A DNA stretch of 64,000 nucleotides from assembly GCA_023382535.1 (NCBI GenBank), contig JAHDWA010000042.1:1-64000 (forward strand), in the 5' to 3' direction. Below, piece by piece: positions 25,297 through 34,013 of this stretch. The position numbers and the translations under genes are program-made. A model generated the notes under the pieces. It did no database searches, had not been told where the DNA came from, and saw only the letters and a list, made by a program, of their open reading frames with translations. Within the stretch, counting starts at the first letter, position 1; every line of letters starts with the position of its first letter. Source of the DNA: Anaerolineae bacterium (lineage in GTDB: Bacteria > Chloroflexota > Anaerolineae > 4572-78 > J111).

Positions 25297-25917
25297 GTGC
25301 AATCGAATCTTTTTCGGCCCTATACTGAACAATTCAACAAAGCTAGACAAAGACAAATCGAAATGCTTTTAAGTGGATTTAGTCAGCTTTTATCCACTGA
25401 TCGTGACTACAAGTATCAAGTGTATGAGTTACAACGTTGTCTCTATGCGGGCTTATTACTTGCAGCACTTCATATTGCCTGTTCCCTACTTGAATTGTTT
25501 GTCCGTGATTTGGCCATACGCAAAGAATTTGAATTAAGAGACCAATCCAGTTCTGTCGAAAGGATAAAACGCCGTGATTTGTTCAGGATAGTGGGAACTT
25601 TCCAAAGGGAGTTTGAAGAAGATCGTAAAGCAACATTTTCCGCTTTGGTGAAGACACTGGTAGATAATCGGGTTATTTCAAACAAGGATGCAGACGCAGT
25701 TTTAGATTTTTATAAAAACACGCGAATACCATTATCACATGGACTTGTGCGGCGCTTTGTAATCCAACGAGATGATATTGCTTGGGTGGAAGAAGAGTTT
25801 GGTCGAATTGATCGCTTTCACAGTATTGAAGAGGTTGTGGAGGATAATGCATTAAGTCATTTAAAGTTCGTTCTCAAATTTATAAAGAAGTATCAAACTA
25901 AAGACGGAGGTGCTTAA
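25297..25917 (+). CDS. HEPN-like protein, AT-rich
   Basis: A 206-residue, mostly helical protein with a GTG start. Near residue 141 the sequence NTRIPLSHG gives R-x4-H, the motif of HEPN ribonucleases and nucleotide-binding proteins, in the expected place at the end of a helical bundle (LLLAALHIACSLLELFVRDL earlier). Base composition is clearly more AT-rich than its neighbours and uses A/T-ending codons, which suggests recent transfer. Its stop overlaps the next ATG (TAATG). No nucleotidyltransferase partner is adjacent; 22521 is 2 kb upstream. The HEPN call is pattern-based. Confidence 0.5.
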   Translation: MQSNLFRPYTEQFNKARQRQIEMLLSGFSQLLSTDRDYKYQVYELQRCLYAGLLLAALHIACSLLELFVRDLAIRKEFELRDQSSSVERIKRRDLFRIVGTFQREFEEDRKATFSALVKTLVDNRVISNKDADAVLDFYKNTRIPLSHGLVRRFVIQRDDIAWVEEEFGRIDRFHSIEEVVEDNALSHLKFVLKFIKKYQTKDGGA

Positions 25918-26825
25918 TGCCGCTTTCCCTCGAAGAAGCTTTAGCCCGCGTGCCCCAGTGGGCCGGGATGAGCAGCCTGCAAACCACCCTGCTGACCGAC
26001 GGCATCACCAATCAAAACTACCGGATTGATATCGGCGGCGAGTCTTTTGTCTTACGCATTGCCGGGGCCAACACCGAACTGCTGGGCATTGACCGCCATA
26101 ACGAGCATGCCGCCCACCAGGCCGCCGCCGCGCTCGGCATTGCCCCGGAAATTCTCTGCTTCATCGAGCCGGAAGGGTATATTGTCTCCCGTTTTATCCC
26201 CGGCCGGCCAGTGCCGCCCGAAGAGATGGTCCTGCCGGAGAACATTCGGCAGGTAACAGCCCTCTTGCACCAAGTTCACAGTATGCCGGCCATCCCCGGC
26301 ACGTTTTCCCCCTTCCGTGTCGTTGAGGATTACACCCAAACTGCCCGGCGTTACGGCGTTGCTTTCCCCGCTAATTTCGACTGGCTGCTGGCCCGCATGG
26401 CCGACATCGAAACTGCCTTTTTGCAAGACCCCTTTACGTCCTGTCCCTGCCACAATGATCTGCTCAACGCCAACTTTCTGCACGACGGCCAGATGCACAT
26501 TCTCGATTGGGAATACGCCGGGATGGGCGACCGCTTCTTCGACCTGGCCAATTTTTCGGTCAACCACAGTTTCGGCGATGAACAGGACCGCCTGCTGCTC
26601 GAAGCCTATTTTGGCGAGGCCACCCCGGCTCGCCTGGCCCGGCTCAAATTAATGAAGATCATGTCCGATTTCCGCGAAGCGATGTGGGGCATGGTCCAAA
26701 TCGGCATCTCCCAGCTCGACTTCGACTTCCGTGACTATGCCGACAAGCACTTCCAGCGCATGGCCCAGAATTTCCAAGACCCGCGCTGCGGGCAGTGGTT
26801 GGAAGAAGTGACTCAGGTTGTGTGA
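25917..26825 (+). CDS. choline-kinase-like phosphotransferase, copy 2
   Basis: A 302-residue protein related to 14486-15391. It carries the full Brenner motif CHNDLLNAN (His179, Asp181, Asn186) and ILDWEYAGMGDRFFDLAN (Asp197 binding magnesium). N-terminal TDGITNQNYRIDIGGESFVLRI fits the nucleotide loop. It should transfer phosphate from ATP to a small alcohol such as choline, ethanolamine or a related amine. It directly precedes the second FAD/GcvT gene, matching the pairing in the first module. Confidence 0.83.
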   Translation: MPLSLEEALARVPQWAGMSSLQTTLLTDGITNQNYRIDIGGESFVLRIAGANTELLGIDRHNEHAAHQAAAALGIAPEILCFIEPEGYIVSRFIPGRPVPPEEMVLPENIRQVTALLHQVHSMPAIPGTFSPFRVVEDYTQTARRYGVAFPANFDWLLARMADIETAFLQDPFTSCPCHNDLLNANFLHDGQMHILDWEYAGMGDRFFDLANFSVNHSFGDEQDRLLLEAYFGEATPARLARLKLMKIMSDFREAMWGMVQIGISQLDFDFRDYADKHFQRMAQNFQDPRCGQWLEEVTQVV

Positions 26826-26875
26826 TGCGTGATACGTGATGCGTGAAATTATTACGCATCACGCATCACGTATCA
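26823..26875. repeat. CGTGATGCGTG-type hairpin
   Basis: GATACGTGATGCGT (26831-26844) pairs perfectly with 26861-26874, with further copies of GTGATGCGT on each side. It is the same family as 42850-42887. Confidence 0.7.
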
Positions 26876-26910
26876 ATCTTATCACAGCATCACAAAGGAG
26901 ATAACCTATC

Positions 26911-29352
26911 GTGTCTAATTTTCCTTCACAGGCGCAAGTGGTCATCATCGGCGGCGGCGTGGGGGGGTGCAGCATCGCTTACCACCTGACCCTCATGGGC
27001 TGGCAAGACATCGTGGTGCTGGACCGGAACGAACTGACCAGCGGTTCAACCTTTCACTCCGCCGGATTGGTCGGCCAATTGCGCACCAGCAGCAACCTGA
27101 CCAAGATGATCCGCTACAGCACGGACCTGTACCGGCGGCTCAAAGACGAAACCGGGCGCGACCCCGGCTGGCGTGAAGTCGGCAGCTTGCGCCTGGCCTC
27201 GTCGCCGGAGCGGCTGGAGGAATTGAAGCGGCTGGTCGCCGTCTCCCGCTCTTTTGGCCTGCCGCTGGAGCTGATCAGTCCCAAAGAAGCCCAGGACCTC
27301 TTTCCTTTGATGACTCTGGATGACGTGCGCGGCGCGGTCTACCTGCCCACCGACGGCTTCATTGACCCGACTGGCCTGACGATGGCCCTGGCAACCGGCG
27401 CAAAAGAACGGGGGGCGCAGTTTTTGACCCACACCCGCGTGCAGAGCATCACCCTCAGCGAGGGCCGGGTCAGCGCTGTTGTCACCGACAAGGGCACGAT
27501 CCAGACCGAGATCGTGGTTAACGCCGCCGGGCAGTGGGCCGGCGAGATCGCCCGGATGGCCGGACTGAATCTGCCGGTAACGCCGATGGCCCATCTCTAC
27601 CTCATTACCAAGCCCATCGCCGGCGTGGCGGCCAGCTTCCCCACCATGCGCGACCCTGACCTGCTGGTCTACTTCCGCGAGGAGGTCGGCGGGCTGATTA
27701 TGGGCGGCTATGAGCGCCAGCCGGCCCCCTGGGCCCTCGACGGCATCCCGGCCGATTTCAACAACAAGCTGCTGGAGCCGGACTGGGAGCGCTTTACCCC
27801 ATTAATGGAAAACGCCATTCGCCGCGTTCCGGCCCTGGAAACCGCCGAAATTGTGACCCTGCTCAACGGCCCGGAGGGTTTTACCCCCGACGGCGAATAT
27901 TTGCTTGGCCCGACGGCGGTCAAGGGCTTCTGGGTGGCCGCCGCCTTTTGCGCGCACGGCCTGGCCGGGGCGGGCGGCATCGGCAAGGCGGTGGCCGAGT
28001 GGATTATTGACGGCCATCCCGAGTGGGATTTGTGGCGGCTGGACGTGCGCCGGTTTGGGGCCAACTACGCCAGCCAGGCTTATAATGTGGCCCGCACGGT
28101 CGAAACCTACGCCAAATATTATGACATCCACTACCCCAACGAGGAACGGCAGTCGGCCCGGCCGCTGCGTCTCTCTCCGGCTTACCACCGGCTCAAGGCG
28201 CTGGGCGCGGTATTTGGCGAGAAGACCGGCTGGGAGCGGCCCAACTGGTTTGCGCCCTACGAGGGAGAGGCGGCGCACGGCCACGAACCCAAAGGCTGGG
28301 CGCGCCATCACTGGTCACCGGCAATTGGGGTGGAGCACCTGGGCACGCGGGAGCGGGCCGGGCTGTTTGACGAAACCTCGTTCAGCAAGATCGAGGTGCG
28401 CGGGCCGGGCGCGCTGGCTCTGCTGCAGCGCCTGTGCGCCAACAATGTGGACCAGCCGGTAGGCAGGGTGGTCTACACCTCGATGCTCAACCCCCGCGGC
28501 GGTATCGAGTGCGACTTCACCGTGACCCGGCTGGAGGCCGACCGCTTCCTCATTGTCACCGGCACGGCCTTTGGCCAGCACGACCTGTCGTGGATCAGGC
28601 TGAATATGCCCGACGCGGAGCGTGGTTCGGTCTGGGTAGACGATGTCACCTCGACGCGGGCCTGTTTTGGCCTGTGGGGACCCCGCGCCCGGACCATCCT
28701 GCAAAAAGTCACCCGGAGCGATGTCTCCAATGCTGCTTTCCCTTACATGACCGCCCGCTATCTGACCGTCGGCGATGTGCCGGTGCTGGCCCTGCGGGTC
28801 ACGTATGTGGGCGAGCTGGGCTGGGAACTTTACTGCGGCATGGAGTACGGCCAGCGTCTGTGGGACACGCTGTGGGAGGCCGGCCAGCCGGAAGGACTAG
28901 TGGCCGGCGGCTACCGGGCCATTGACAGCCTGCGCCTGGAGAAAGGCTACCGCTACTGGGGCGCGGACATCGGCCCGGACTACACGCCTTATGAAGCCGG
29001 GCTGGGCTTTGCGGTCAAGCTGAACAAGGGCGACTTCGTTGGCCGCGAGGCGTTACTCCGGCAAAAAGAGGCGGGAATCCAGCGCAAACTGTGCTGCCTG
29101 ACTCTGGCCGAGCCGAGCGCCATCGCCATCGGCAACGAGCCGGTTCGAGCCGGCGAGCAGGTGGTCAGTTGGGTTACGTCGGGCGGGTATGGCTATGCCG
29201 TGGGCAAAAGCATTGCCTACACCTATCTGCCGCTGGCCTACACGCCGGTTGGCACCATGCTGGACGTGGAGATTATGGGCGAGCGGATTGCGGCAGTGGT
29301 GGCGGCGGAGCCGCTGTGGGATCCGAAGGGGGAGCGGGTCAGGTCGCTTTGA
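26911..29352 (+). CDS. FAD-dependent oxidoreductase / GcvT fusion, copy 2
   Basis: An 813-residue dimethylglycine-dehydrogenase-type protein with the same length and layout as 15917-18358. FAD domain: VVIIGGGVGGCSIAYHL and GSTFHSAGLV with the flavin-linking His. C-terminal folate domain: YVGELGWELYCGMEYGQ, IDSLRLEKGYRYWGADIGPDYTP. The two copies are clearly paralogues but diverged throughout, so the duplication is old. GGAG site before an GTG start at 26911. Expected to oxidise an N-methyl amine or amino acid and load the C1 unit on tetrahydrofolate. Confidence 0.88.
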   Translation: MSNFPSQAQVVIIGGGVGGCSIAYHLTLMGWQDIVVLDRNELTSGSTFHSAGLVGQLRTSSNLTKMIRYSTDLYRRLKDETGRDPGWREVGSLRLASSPERLEELKRLVAVSRSFGLPLELISPKEAQDLFPLMTLDDVRGAVYLPTDGFIDPTGLTMALATGAKERGAQFLTHTRVQSITLSEGRVSAVVTDKGTIQTEIVVNAAGQWAGEIARMAGLNLPVTPMAHLYLITKPIAGVAASFPTMRDPDLLVYFREEVGGLIMGGYERQPAPWALDGIPADFNNKLLEPDWERFTPLMENAIRRVPALETAEIVTLLNGPEGFTPDGEYLLGPTAVKGFWVAAAFCAHGLAGAGGIGKAVAEWIIDGHPEWDLWRLDVRRFGANYASQAYNVARTVETYAKYYDIHYPNEERQSARPLRLSPAYHRLKALGAVFGEKTGWERPNWFAPYEGEAAHGHEPKGWARHHWSPAIGVEHLGTRERAGLFDETSFSKIEVRGPGALALLQRLCANNVDQPVGRVVYTSMLNPRGGIECDFTVTRLEADRFLIVTGTAFGQHDLSWIRLNMPDAERGSVWVDDVTSTRACFGLWGPRARTILQKVTRSDVSNAAFPYMTARYLTVGDVPVLALRVTYVGELGWELYCGMEYGQRLWDTLWEAGQPEGLVAGGYRAIDSLRLEKGYRYWGADIGPDYTPYEAGLGFAVKLNKGDFVGREALLRQKEAGIQRKLCCLTLAEPSAIAIGNEPVRAGEQVVSWVTSGGYGYAVGKSIAYTYLPLAYTPVGTMLDVEIMGERIAAVVAAEPLWDPKGERVRSL

Positions 29353-29413
29353 CCATATTCTTGAGTGGGACCCATCGTTTTATAATACGGTAAAGTTACG
29401 TAACCGCTCAGGC

Positions 29414-29495
29414 ATGTCATTTCGACCGAAGGGAGAAATCCCTAATGCCTAGTGGCGCTCTAGGGATTTCTCGGCCTTCGGCCTCGAAATGACAT
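29414..29495. repeat. ATGTCATTTCGA inverted-repeat element
   Basis: Perfect 12-bp terminal inverted repeats (29414-29425 and 29484-29495) enclose a second perfect 12-bp pair, GAGAAATCCCTA (29433-29444) with 29461-29472. The 82-bp unit folds into one long stem. It is of the same family as 51075-51211. MITE-like or a terminator. Confidence 0.75.
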
Positions 29496-29537
29496 TGAGG
29501 CTGAGTAGATACAAATCTACTATTAAAGGAGGTCAGG

Positions 29538-29987
29538 GTGCAGATAAAAAAACTTGATCACAGTGCGCTGGTGGTGAGCGATCTGGAACGTGCTCGCTGG
29601 TTTTATGGGACAGTTTTGGGATTGGAGGAAATCCCCCGCCCCTCCAATTTTACCTTTGGTGGCTGCTGGTTTCGTGGGCCGGGTTTCGAGTTTCATCTGA
29701 TTCTGGCGGCCGACACCACCGCCGCGGCCGGCTTTGGCGATGCTGGCAGCGGCGCAACCCGCGGCTTGGCCCACCATCTGGGGCTTGAGGTCAGCGACCT
29801 GCAGGCTACGGAAGCGCATCTGCGTGCTCATGGGGTCAAGATCGTTGGCGGTCCATTGGCCCGCGGCGACGGGGCCATTCAGCTTTATGTGCTCGACCCG
29901 GATGGAAACTTCCTTGAATTTTTTGTGTGGGACAAGACCTCCACCATGCCGGTGGAAGAGCGAGCGCCTATGTCTCACGGTCAGTGA
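29538..29987 (+). CDS. VOC-family protein
   Basis: A 149-residue glyoxalase/bleomycin-resistance-fold protein. LDHSALVVSDLERARWFYGTVLGLEE is the first VOC unit, and HHLGLEVSDLQATEAHLRAHGV the second. Metal ligands fit His8, Glu and the C-terminal NFLEFFVWD. Probably a lyase, isomerase or dioxygenase, or a binding protein. AAAGGAGG precedes the GTG start. A VOC gene also lies beside the first phosphotransferase (14074). Confidence 0.83.
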   Translation: MQIKKLDHSALVVSDLERARWFYGTVLGLEEIPRPSNFTFGGCWFRGPGFEFHLILAADTTAAAGFGDAGSGATRGLAHHLGLEVSDLQATEAHLRAHGVKIVGGPLARGDGAIQLYVLDPDGNFLEFFVWDKTSTMPVEERAPMSHGQ

Positions 29988-30063
29988 GGAATGTTGGGAT
30001 TCATATTCATTGGTTTAGTGGCGGTCCAGTTATGACCGCCAAAGGCACAGAAAGGAGCCACCC

Positions 30064-30573
30064 ATGTCTTTTGAGATTGCTGATGTCATTACCCCTGGTC
30101 ACGCCGGGGCCTTCACCATTGGCGAGCGCACGGCCGGAGCCAGTTTACGGGACCTGCCAGCCGTTCATCTGGCGCTGCTGGATGAACCCGTCACTGCCGC
30201 CGTCGCTACGGTCAATGCCGACGGCACGGCTCAACTGACGCCCAATTGGGTGAACCATGACGGCGAGTTCATCTATCTCAACTCGGTGCGCGGCAGGTTA
30301 AAAGACCGCAACTATCGAGCGCATCCCCAGGTGGCCGTGATGCTGATGAATCCCCAGAATCCCTACCACTGGATCACGGTGTATGGGACCATTGAGCAGA
30401 TTATCGAGGAGGATGATCCAGCCCAGGGGCATCTGGCCACCGAAAGTATTGACGCCTTATCGCAGAGCTACCTGGGCGCGACCCCCTATCCTCTGCGGGA
30501 TGAGGGCGAGGTGCGGGTCCTTTACCGGGTACGGCCAACCCGCATAATCACCTTTGGCCCGGTCGGCGGTTAG
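30064..30573 (+). CDS. PPOX-class F420-dependent oxidoreductase
   Basis: A 169-residue split-beta-barrel protein of the pyridoxamine-phosphate-oxidase superfamily. LLDEPVTAAVATVNADGTAQLTPNWVNHDGEF and VRGRLKDRNYRAHPQVAVMLM are the cofactor-binding strands of the F420-dependent (TIGR03618-like) group, which uses F420 or binds flavins or haem breakdown products. It has an unusual N-terminal extension of about 30 residues. AAAGGAG ribosome site upstream. Confidence 0.82.
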   Translation: MSFEIADVITPGHAGAFTIGERTAGASLRDLPAVHLALLDEPVTAAVATVNADGTAQLTPNWVNHDGEFIYLNSVRGRLKDRNYRAHPQVAVMLMNPQNPYHWITVYGTIEQIIEEDDPAQGHLATESIDALSQSYLGATPYPLRDEGEVRVLYRVRPTRIITFGPVGG

Positions 30574-30635
30574 CAGGGCCGGGCGATCATAAAAATCAGG
30601 CGGGGGCAGCTTATTGTTAAGGGGGTGACGGCAGC

Positions 30636-31829
30636 ATGACCCGTGTCGTCGTGATGGGTGGGTCGCTGGGCGGCCTGACCGCGGCGCTGACGCTGCGCGA
30701 TGCTGGCTGTGAGGTCACGGTCTACGAGCGTTCGCCGGTGCCGCTGGTCGGCCAGGGGGCCGGGATTGTGCTGAATCCCGCCACCGTCCGCTACTTGACC
30801 ACCCGCCCTGGCTTCGACCTCAATTCACTCAGCATCGCCCCGCGCTGGGTGCGTTACATAGATCAAAAGGGAGGGACGGCCCACGAGTCGCCTTGCCCTT
30901 ACCGGTTTAGCTCCTACAATGCGCTCTACCGGGGCCTGCTTGACTGCTTTGAAGCGGAGCGTTACTACCTCGATGCCGCCGTGATTGGCTTTGACCAAGA
31001 TGATGATGGGGTAAACGTCCGGTTAGCCGATGGCCGGCGGGATCGTTGTGACCTGTTGGTCTGCGCCGATGGCATTCGCTCGACGGCGCGGCGGCTCCTC
31101 TTACCCGGACTGGAACTGGCCTACGCCGGATATATCGCCTGGCGTGGGACGGTCAGCCCGGCCGAGCTGCGTCCTCAGATTTATGCCGCGCTGCACCCGG
31201 CTGTTACTTACCATATTCGACCGGATGGGCATCTGTTGGTCTACCCCATCCCGGTGGTTGATCAAACCCCCGGCGCAACAGCGCCTCAACTGCACCTTAA
31301 CTGGCTCTGGTATCGCAATGTCGCCCCTGGCCCGGCGCTTGACGATCTCATGACAGACCGGGCCGGAGTGGTCCGGGACATCTCCCTGCCGCCGGGAATG
31401 GTTCAAGAAAATCACCTTGCCCAGATGCGGGCCGATGCCGTCCGGCTGCCGCCGCCGCTGGCCGGAATTATTCAGGCGACCGCCCACCCTTTCATCCAGG
31501 CCATTGTTGACCTGGAGCCGCCGCAGATGGCCTTTGGGCGAGTCTGTCTCATCGGGGATGCCGCTTTTGTGGCTCGTCCGCACGCGGCTGCCGGAACGGC
31601 CAAGGCGGCGGAAGACGCCTGGACCCTGAGTATGGCGGTGGCCGAAGCAGGCGGCGATGTGATCGCGGCGCTGCGCCGCTGGGAGCCTGGCCAGCTTCAG
31701 TTAGGCCAGAGGTTGGTCGCCCGTACCCGCGAAACCGGGCGGCGCTTCCAGTTTGAGTCAACCTGGCACGAGGGCGCTCCTTTACCCTTTGGGCTGTATG
31801 AGGTCGGGGACAGCGCGCTGCCGGAATAG
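30636..31829 (+). CDS. FAD-dependent monooxygenase (DHPH-like)
   Basis: A 397-residue class A flavoprotein hydroxylase. VVVMGGSLGGLTAALTLRDAG is the FAD dinucleotide motif, CADGIRSTAR the second FAD motif (DG), and CLIGDAAFVARPHAAAGTAKA the GD motif. The PHAAAGTAKAAEDA ending resembles 2,6-dihydroxypyridine 3-monooxygenases and related heteroaromatic hydroxylases. It would use NAD(P)H and oxygen to hydroxylate a ring compound. There is no ring-cleavage gene nearby, so the pathway is unclear. Confidence 0.83.
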   Translation: MTRVVVMGGSLGGLTAALTLRDAGCEVTVYERSPVPLVGQGAGIVLNPATVRYLTTRPGFDLNSLSIAPRWVRYIDQKGGTAHESPCPYRFSSYNALYRGLLDCFEAERYYLDAAVIGFDQDDDGVNVRLADGRRDRCDLLVCADGIRSTARRLLLPGLELAYAGYIAWRGTVSPAELRPQIYAALHPAVTYHIRPDGHLLVYPIPVVDQTPGATAPQLHLNWLWYRNVAPGPALDDLMTDRAGVVRDISLPPGMVQENHLAQMRADAVRLPPPLAGIIQATAHPFIQAIVDLEPPQMAFGRVCLIGDAAFVARPHAAAGTAKAAEDAWTLSMAVAEAGGDVIAALRRWEPGQLQLGQRLVARTRETGRRFQFESTWHEGAPLPFGLYEVGDSALPE

Positions 31830-31831
31830 CG

Positions 31832-31939
31832 ACGGTTGCCGGTATACCATTGAAGGGGGAGATTATAGGCGAGCGGATTGAGGCGGTAGTTGCCAGTGAG
31901 CAACTGTGGGATGCGAAAGGAGAGAAGGTCAGGAGATGA
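31832..31939 (+). pseudogene. 3' remnant of a third FAD/GcvT gene
   Basis: Directly after the monooxygenase stop, a frame reads GEIIGERIEAVVASEQLWDA then KGEKVRR and stop. This closely matches the last 27 residues of the 26911-29352 protein (EIMGERIAAVVAAEPLWDP, KGERVRSL). The upstream 780 residues are missing. It is therefore the tail of a lost paralogue or of a duplicated segment. The rest of 31940-32200 is AT-rich with a GTTGCCC/GGGCAAC repeat and no gene. Confidence 0.8.
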
Positions 31940-32200
31940 TAGCAACCTTCTAATTTTTGCCCTGAAATTTTGCTTTGCCCGGCGGGGAATTTATTTTGAG
32001 TCTTTTCCCTAATAAGTATAGGCAATGTTGATAACTTCTCTGAGAGGGATCAGGGGTAACGCTTGTGGTCACTTGCACCGGGATTGCCCCGGATGTTCCA
32101 ATTAAAAACATCTTCGTTGCCCAACCGAGACTGATAATAAGCCAAAATTAGGCATCAAGGGCAACGATTTGTTGTTGGGCGGGATTTTTAACTACACTGT

Positions 32201-33862
32201 TTAATCTAACCGACCAAGAACATTTCGCAATTCAGGTAACTGTATGGCAAAATCTTTTACTCTTCCTACTGTTTCTCTAGTAATTTCACTTTCTGCAAGC
32301 AGAGATGATCGCCACTTGAACTCTAAACAAAAAATATCCGTAGGTGTAACTACTGCAATATCTGTTATTAGATGCCCATTCTCATCTAACGACAGTTCGG
32401 TGTAAACGCTATAACCTGGCGTTTTTAGCGAGTCCCGCAATGTCTGGGCAACAAGTGCATTGAGGTCCTTATCATTTGAAAGTTTCATAAACTCTCTGAA
32501 AAGAATTTTATGTCGCTCGGAAGGTTTATTTCGCCGGACAATGTCACGCTCAATAAACTCTTCATTACGTAAATATGTACCAATTGCAATACCCATAATG
32601 GATTCTTGAGCAATTGCGCGAACTGATTCGCGTTTGACAGCGGCTTCTCCATCTGATAATTCAATTTCCTTTAACTTGTCAATCAACTCTTTACTTCCGT
32701 AAGCCGTGACAATCGCGTTCGCAGTTCTCATAGGCATATACATCACTCGTAAATCTAAATATTGCGCTGCTAACGCAAACGCTGCCTGCCTTCCTTCCCA
32801 GAATTTGATTTCATTAGAATCTCCAGTAAGCATGCGTCCAACTTGAGCATATTGGTAATTGCTGATAGTTAAAGACCTGATGATGTCATAATTTCGCCGG
32901 TTATCTTCCTCGAACGAACAAAATATCATCCAAAGATGCAGATTCTTTCGTTTAATCTCAAATGCTGTTGCTTTCAAAGCATCTTGTTGGCGCTTAATTT
33001 CTTCGTAACAACTAATCATAAATTGCCCAATTGACTCGGATGACTCAGCTATCCCTTTTGCTGTTTGAGAGGTAATTCCATAATCAAATAGACCTCTTGA
33101 GTCATTCAATGCACGAAGCATCTTATCAGTAATTTGTTCATAATCGCTGCGAGGCGGGCCTACATACACATAAAACGGTCGAGAACGTGTAGTCATACCG
33201 CCAATGTCGGAAGCTCGTTGACTTATAGTTTGTGCGACAGCTTGTGACGTGGTAGGTATTACAAACAATGTTTGCTTTCCTGCACCTCGTCGAAAATCGG
33301 CATTGAGTGTCGTTAACAAAATATCCAATTCATCACTTTTTAATGCACCGGGGGATTCTTTACCTTCGAGTACAACTACCGCCATTTTTCTTTTCTCACG
33401 CTTTAAGGTAGCAAGTTTATCTTCAATAACCTCTGCCCTATCTATTGCTCGAATAGTGATAGTGTGAACACTAACGCCTTCAATAAATAAGTCGAGTGAG
33501 TTGAGAAAAGTGGATTTTCCGCTACCTGAAACACCACTCATAATAAATAATCGTCCCATACCAGTTTCTTCAATTTGCTGGCGTTCTTTTTCTATTTCAA
33601 TGAGTGCTTGTTGCACAGGCATTATTAGAGGTTTAATAGGAACGTTACGTTTTTCTGCTTCTGCCTTTAAAAGTTCCCAACGTTGAGGAAATATTAAAGG
33701 TGGGAAATTATGGCTCACGGGTTCGGTGATACGAACTTCAGCTTCCGTCCTTAATTGTGACTCACGTGCCCGAATGTCTGAGATAGTATCTGCTTCCTCA
33801 GCCAGTTCAGCAAAAAGCCATAATTGATCTTTAGAGTAGTTTTTTCTTCTAGGTTTAGCCAT
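32201..33862 (-). CDS. P-loop ATPase with C-terminal PD-(D/E)XK-like domain
   Basis: A 553-residue protein I do not recognise. Residues 110-118 are a Walker A (GVSGSGKST) after a helical N-terminus; a Walker-B-like strand is MAVVVLEG (160-167) and a sensor-like TLFVIPTTS follows. The last 70 residues have a nuclease pattern: Glu489, Asp501 (LITDIAVV) and E514-F-K516 (FCLEFKW), as in PD-(D/E)XK enzymes. An ATPase joined to a nuclease suggests DNA defence or repair. It is plainly AT-rich with A/T-ending codons, is alone, and sits next to a gene remnant, all consistent with transfer. No partner gene is adjacent. Confidence 0.6.
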   Translation of the reverse strand: MAKPRRKNYSKDQLWLFAELAEEADTISDIRARESQLRTEAEVRITEPVSHNFPPLIFPQRWELLKAEAEKRNVPIKPLIMPVQQALIEIEKERQQIEETGMGRLFIMSGVSGSGKSTFLNSLDLFIEGVSVHTITIRAIDRAEVIEDKLATLKREKRKMAVVVLEGKESPGALKSDELDILLTTLNADFRRGAGKQTLFVIPTTSQAVAQTISQRASDIGGMTTRSRPFYVYVGPPRSDYEQITDKMLRALNDSRGLFDYGITSQTAKGIAESSESIGQFMISCYEEIKRQQDALKATAFEIKRKNLHLWMIFCSFEEDNRRNYDIIRSLTISNYQYAQVGRMLTGDSNEIKFWEGRQAAFALAAQYLDLRVMYMPMRTANAIVTAYGSKELIDKLKEIELSDGEAAVKRESVRAIAQESIMGIAIGTYLRNEEFIERDIVRRNKPSERHKILFREFMKLSNDKDLNALVAQTLRDSLKTPGYSVYTELSLDENGHLITDIAVVTPTDIFCLEFKWRSSLLAESEITRETVGRVKDFAIQLPELRNVLGRLD

Positions 33863-34013
33863 AAGTTATCCAATCTTGTAAGCGATGCATTGCCTTTAGC
33901 CGCCCAGCAACTATTAGACCAACGAGTCGGAAGTAAAGTTTTAGGCCAACACTGGCCTGAAATCCTTACTTCGTCCAGTTTATCACAATTTACTCCTTAA
34001 AACAACCCTCCGC

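Noticed and set aside
32201..33862. Prophage or integrative element around the AT-rich gene
   Set aside because: No integrase, transposase, attachment repeats or phage genes are found on either side; only the gene itself is atypical.
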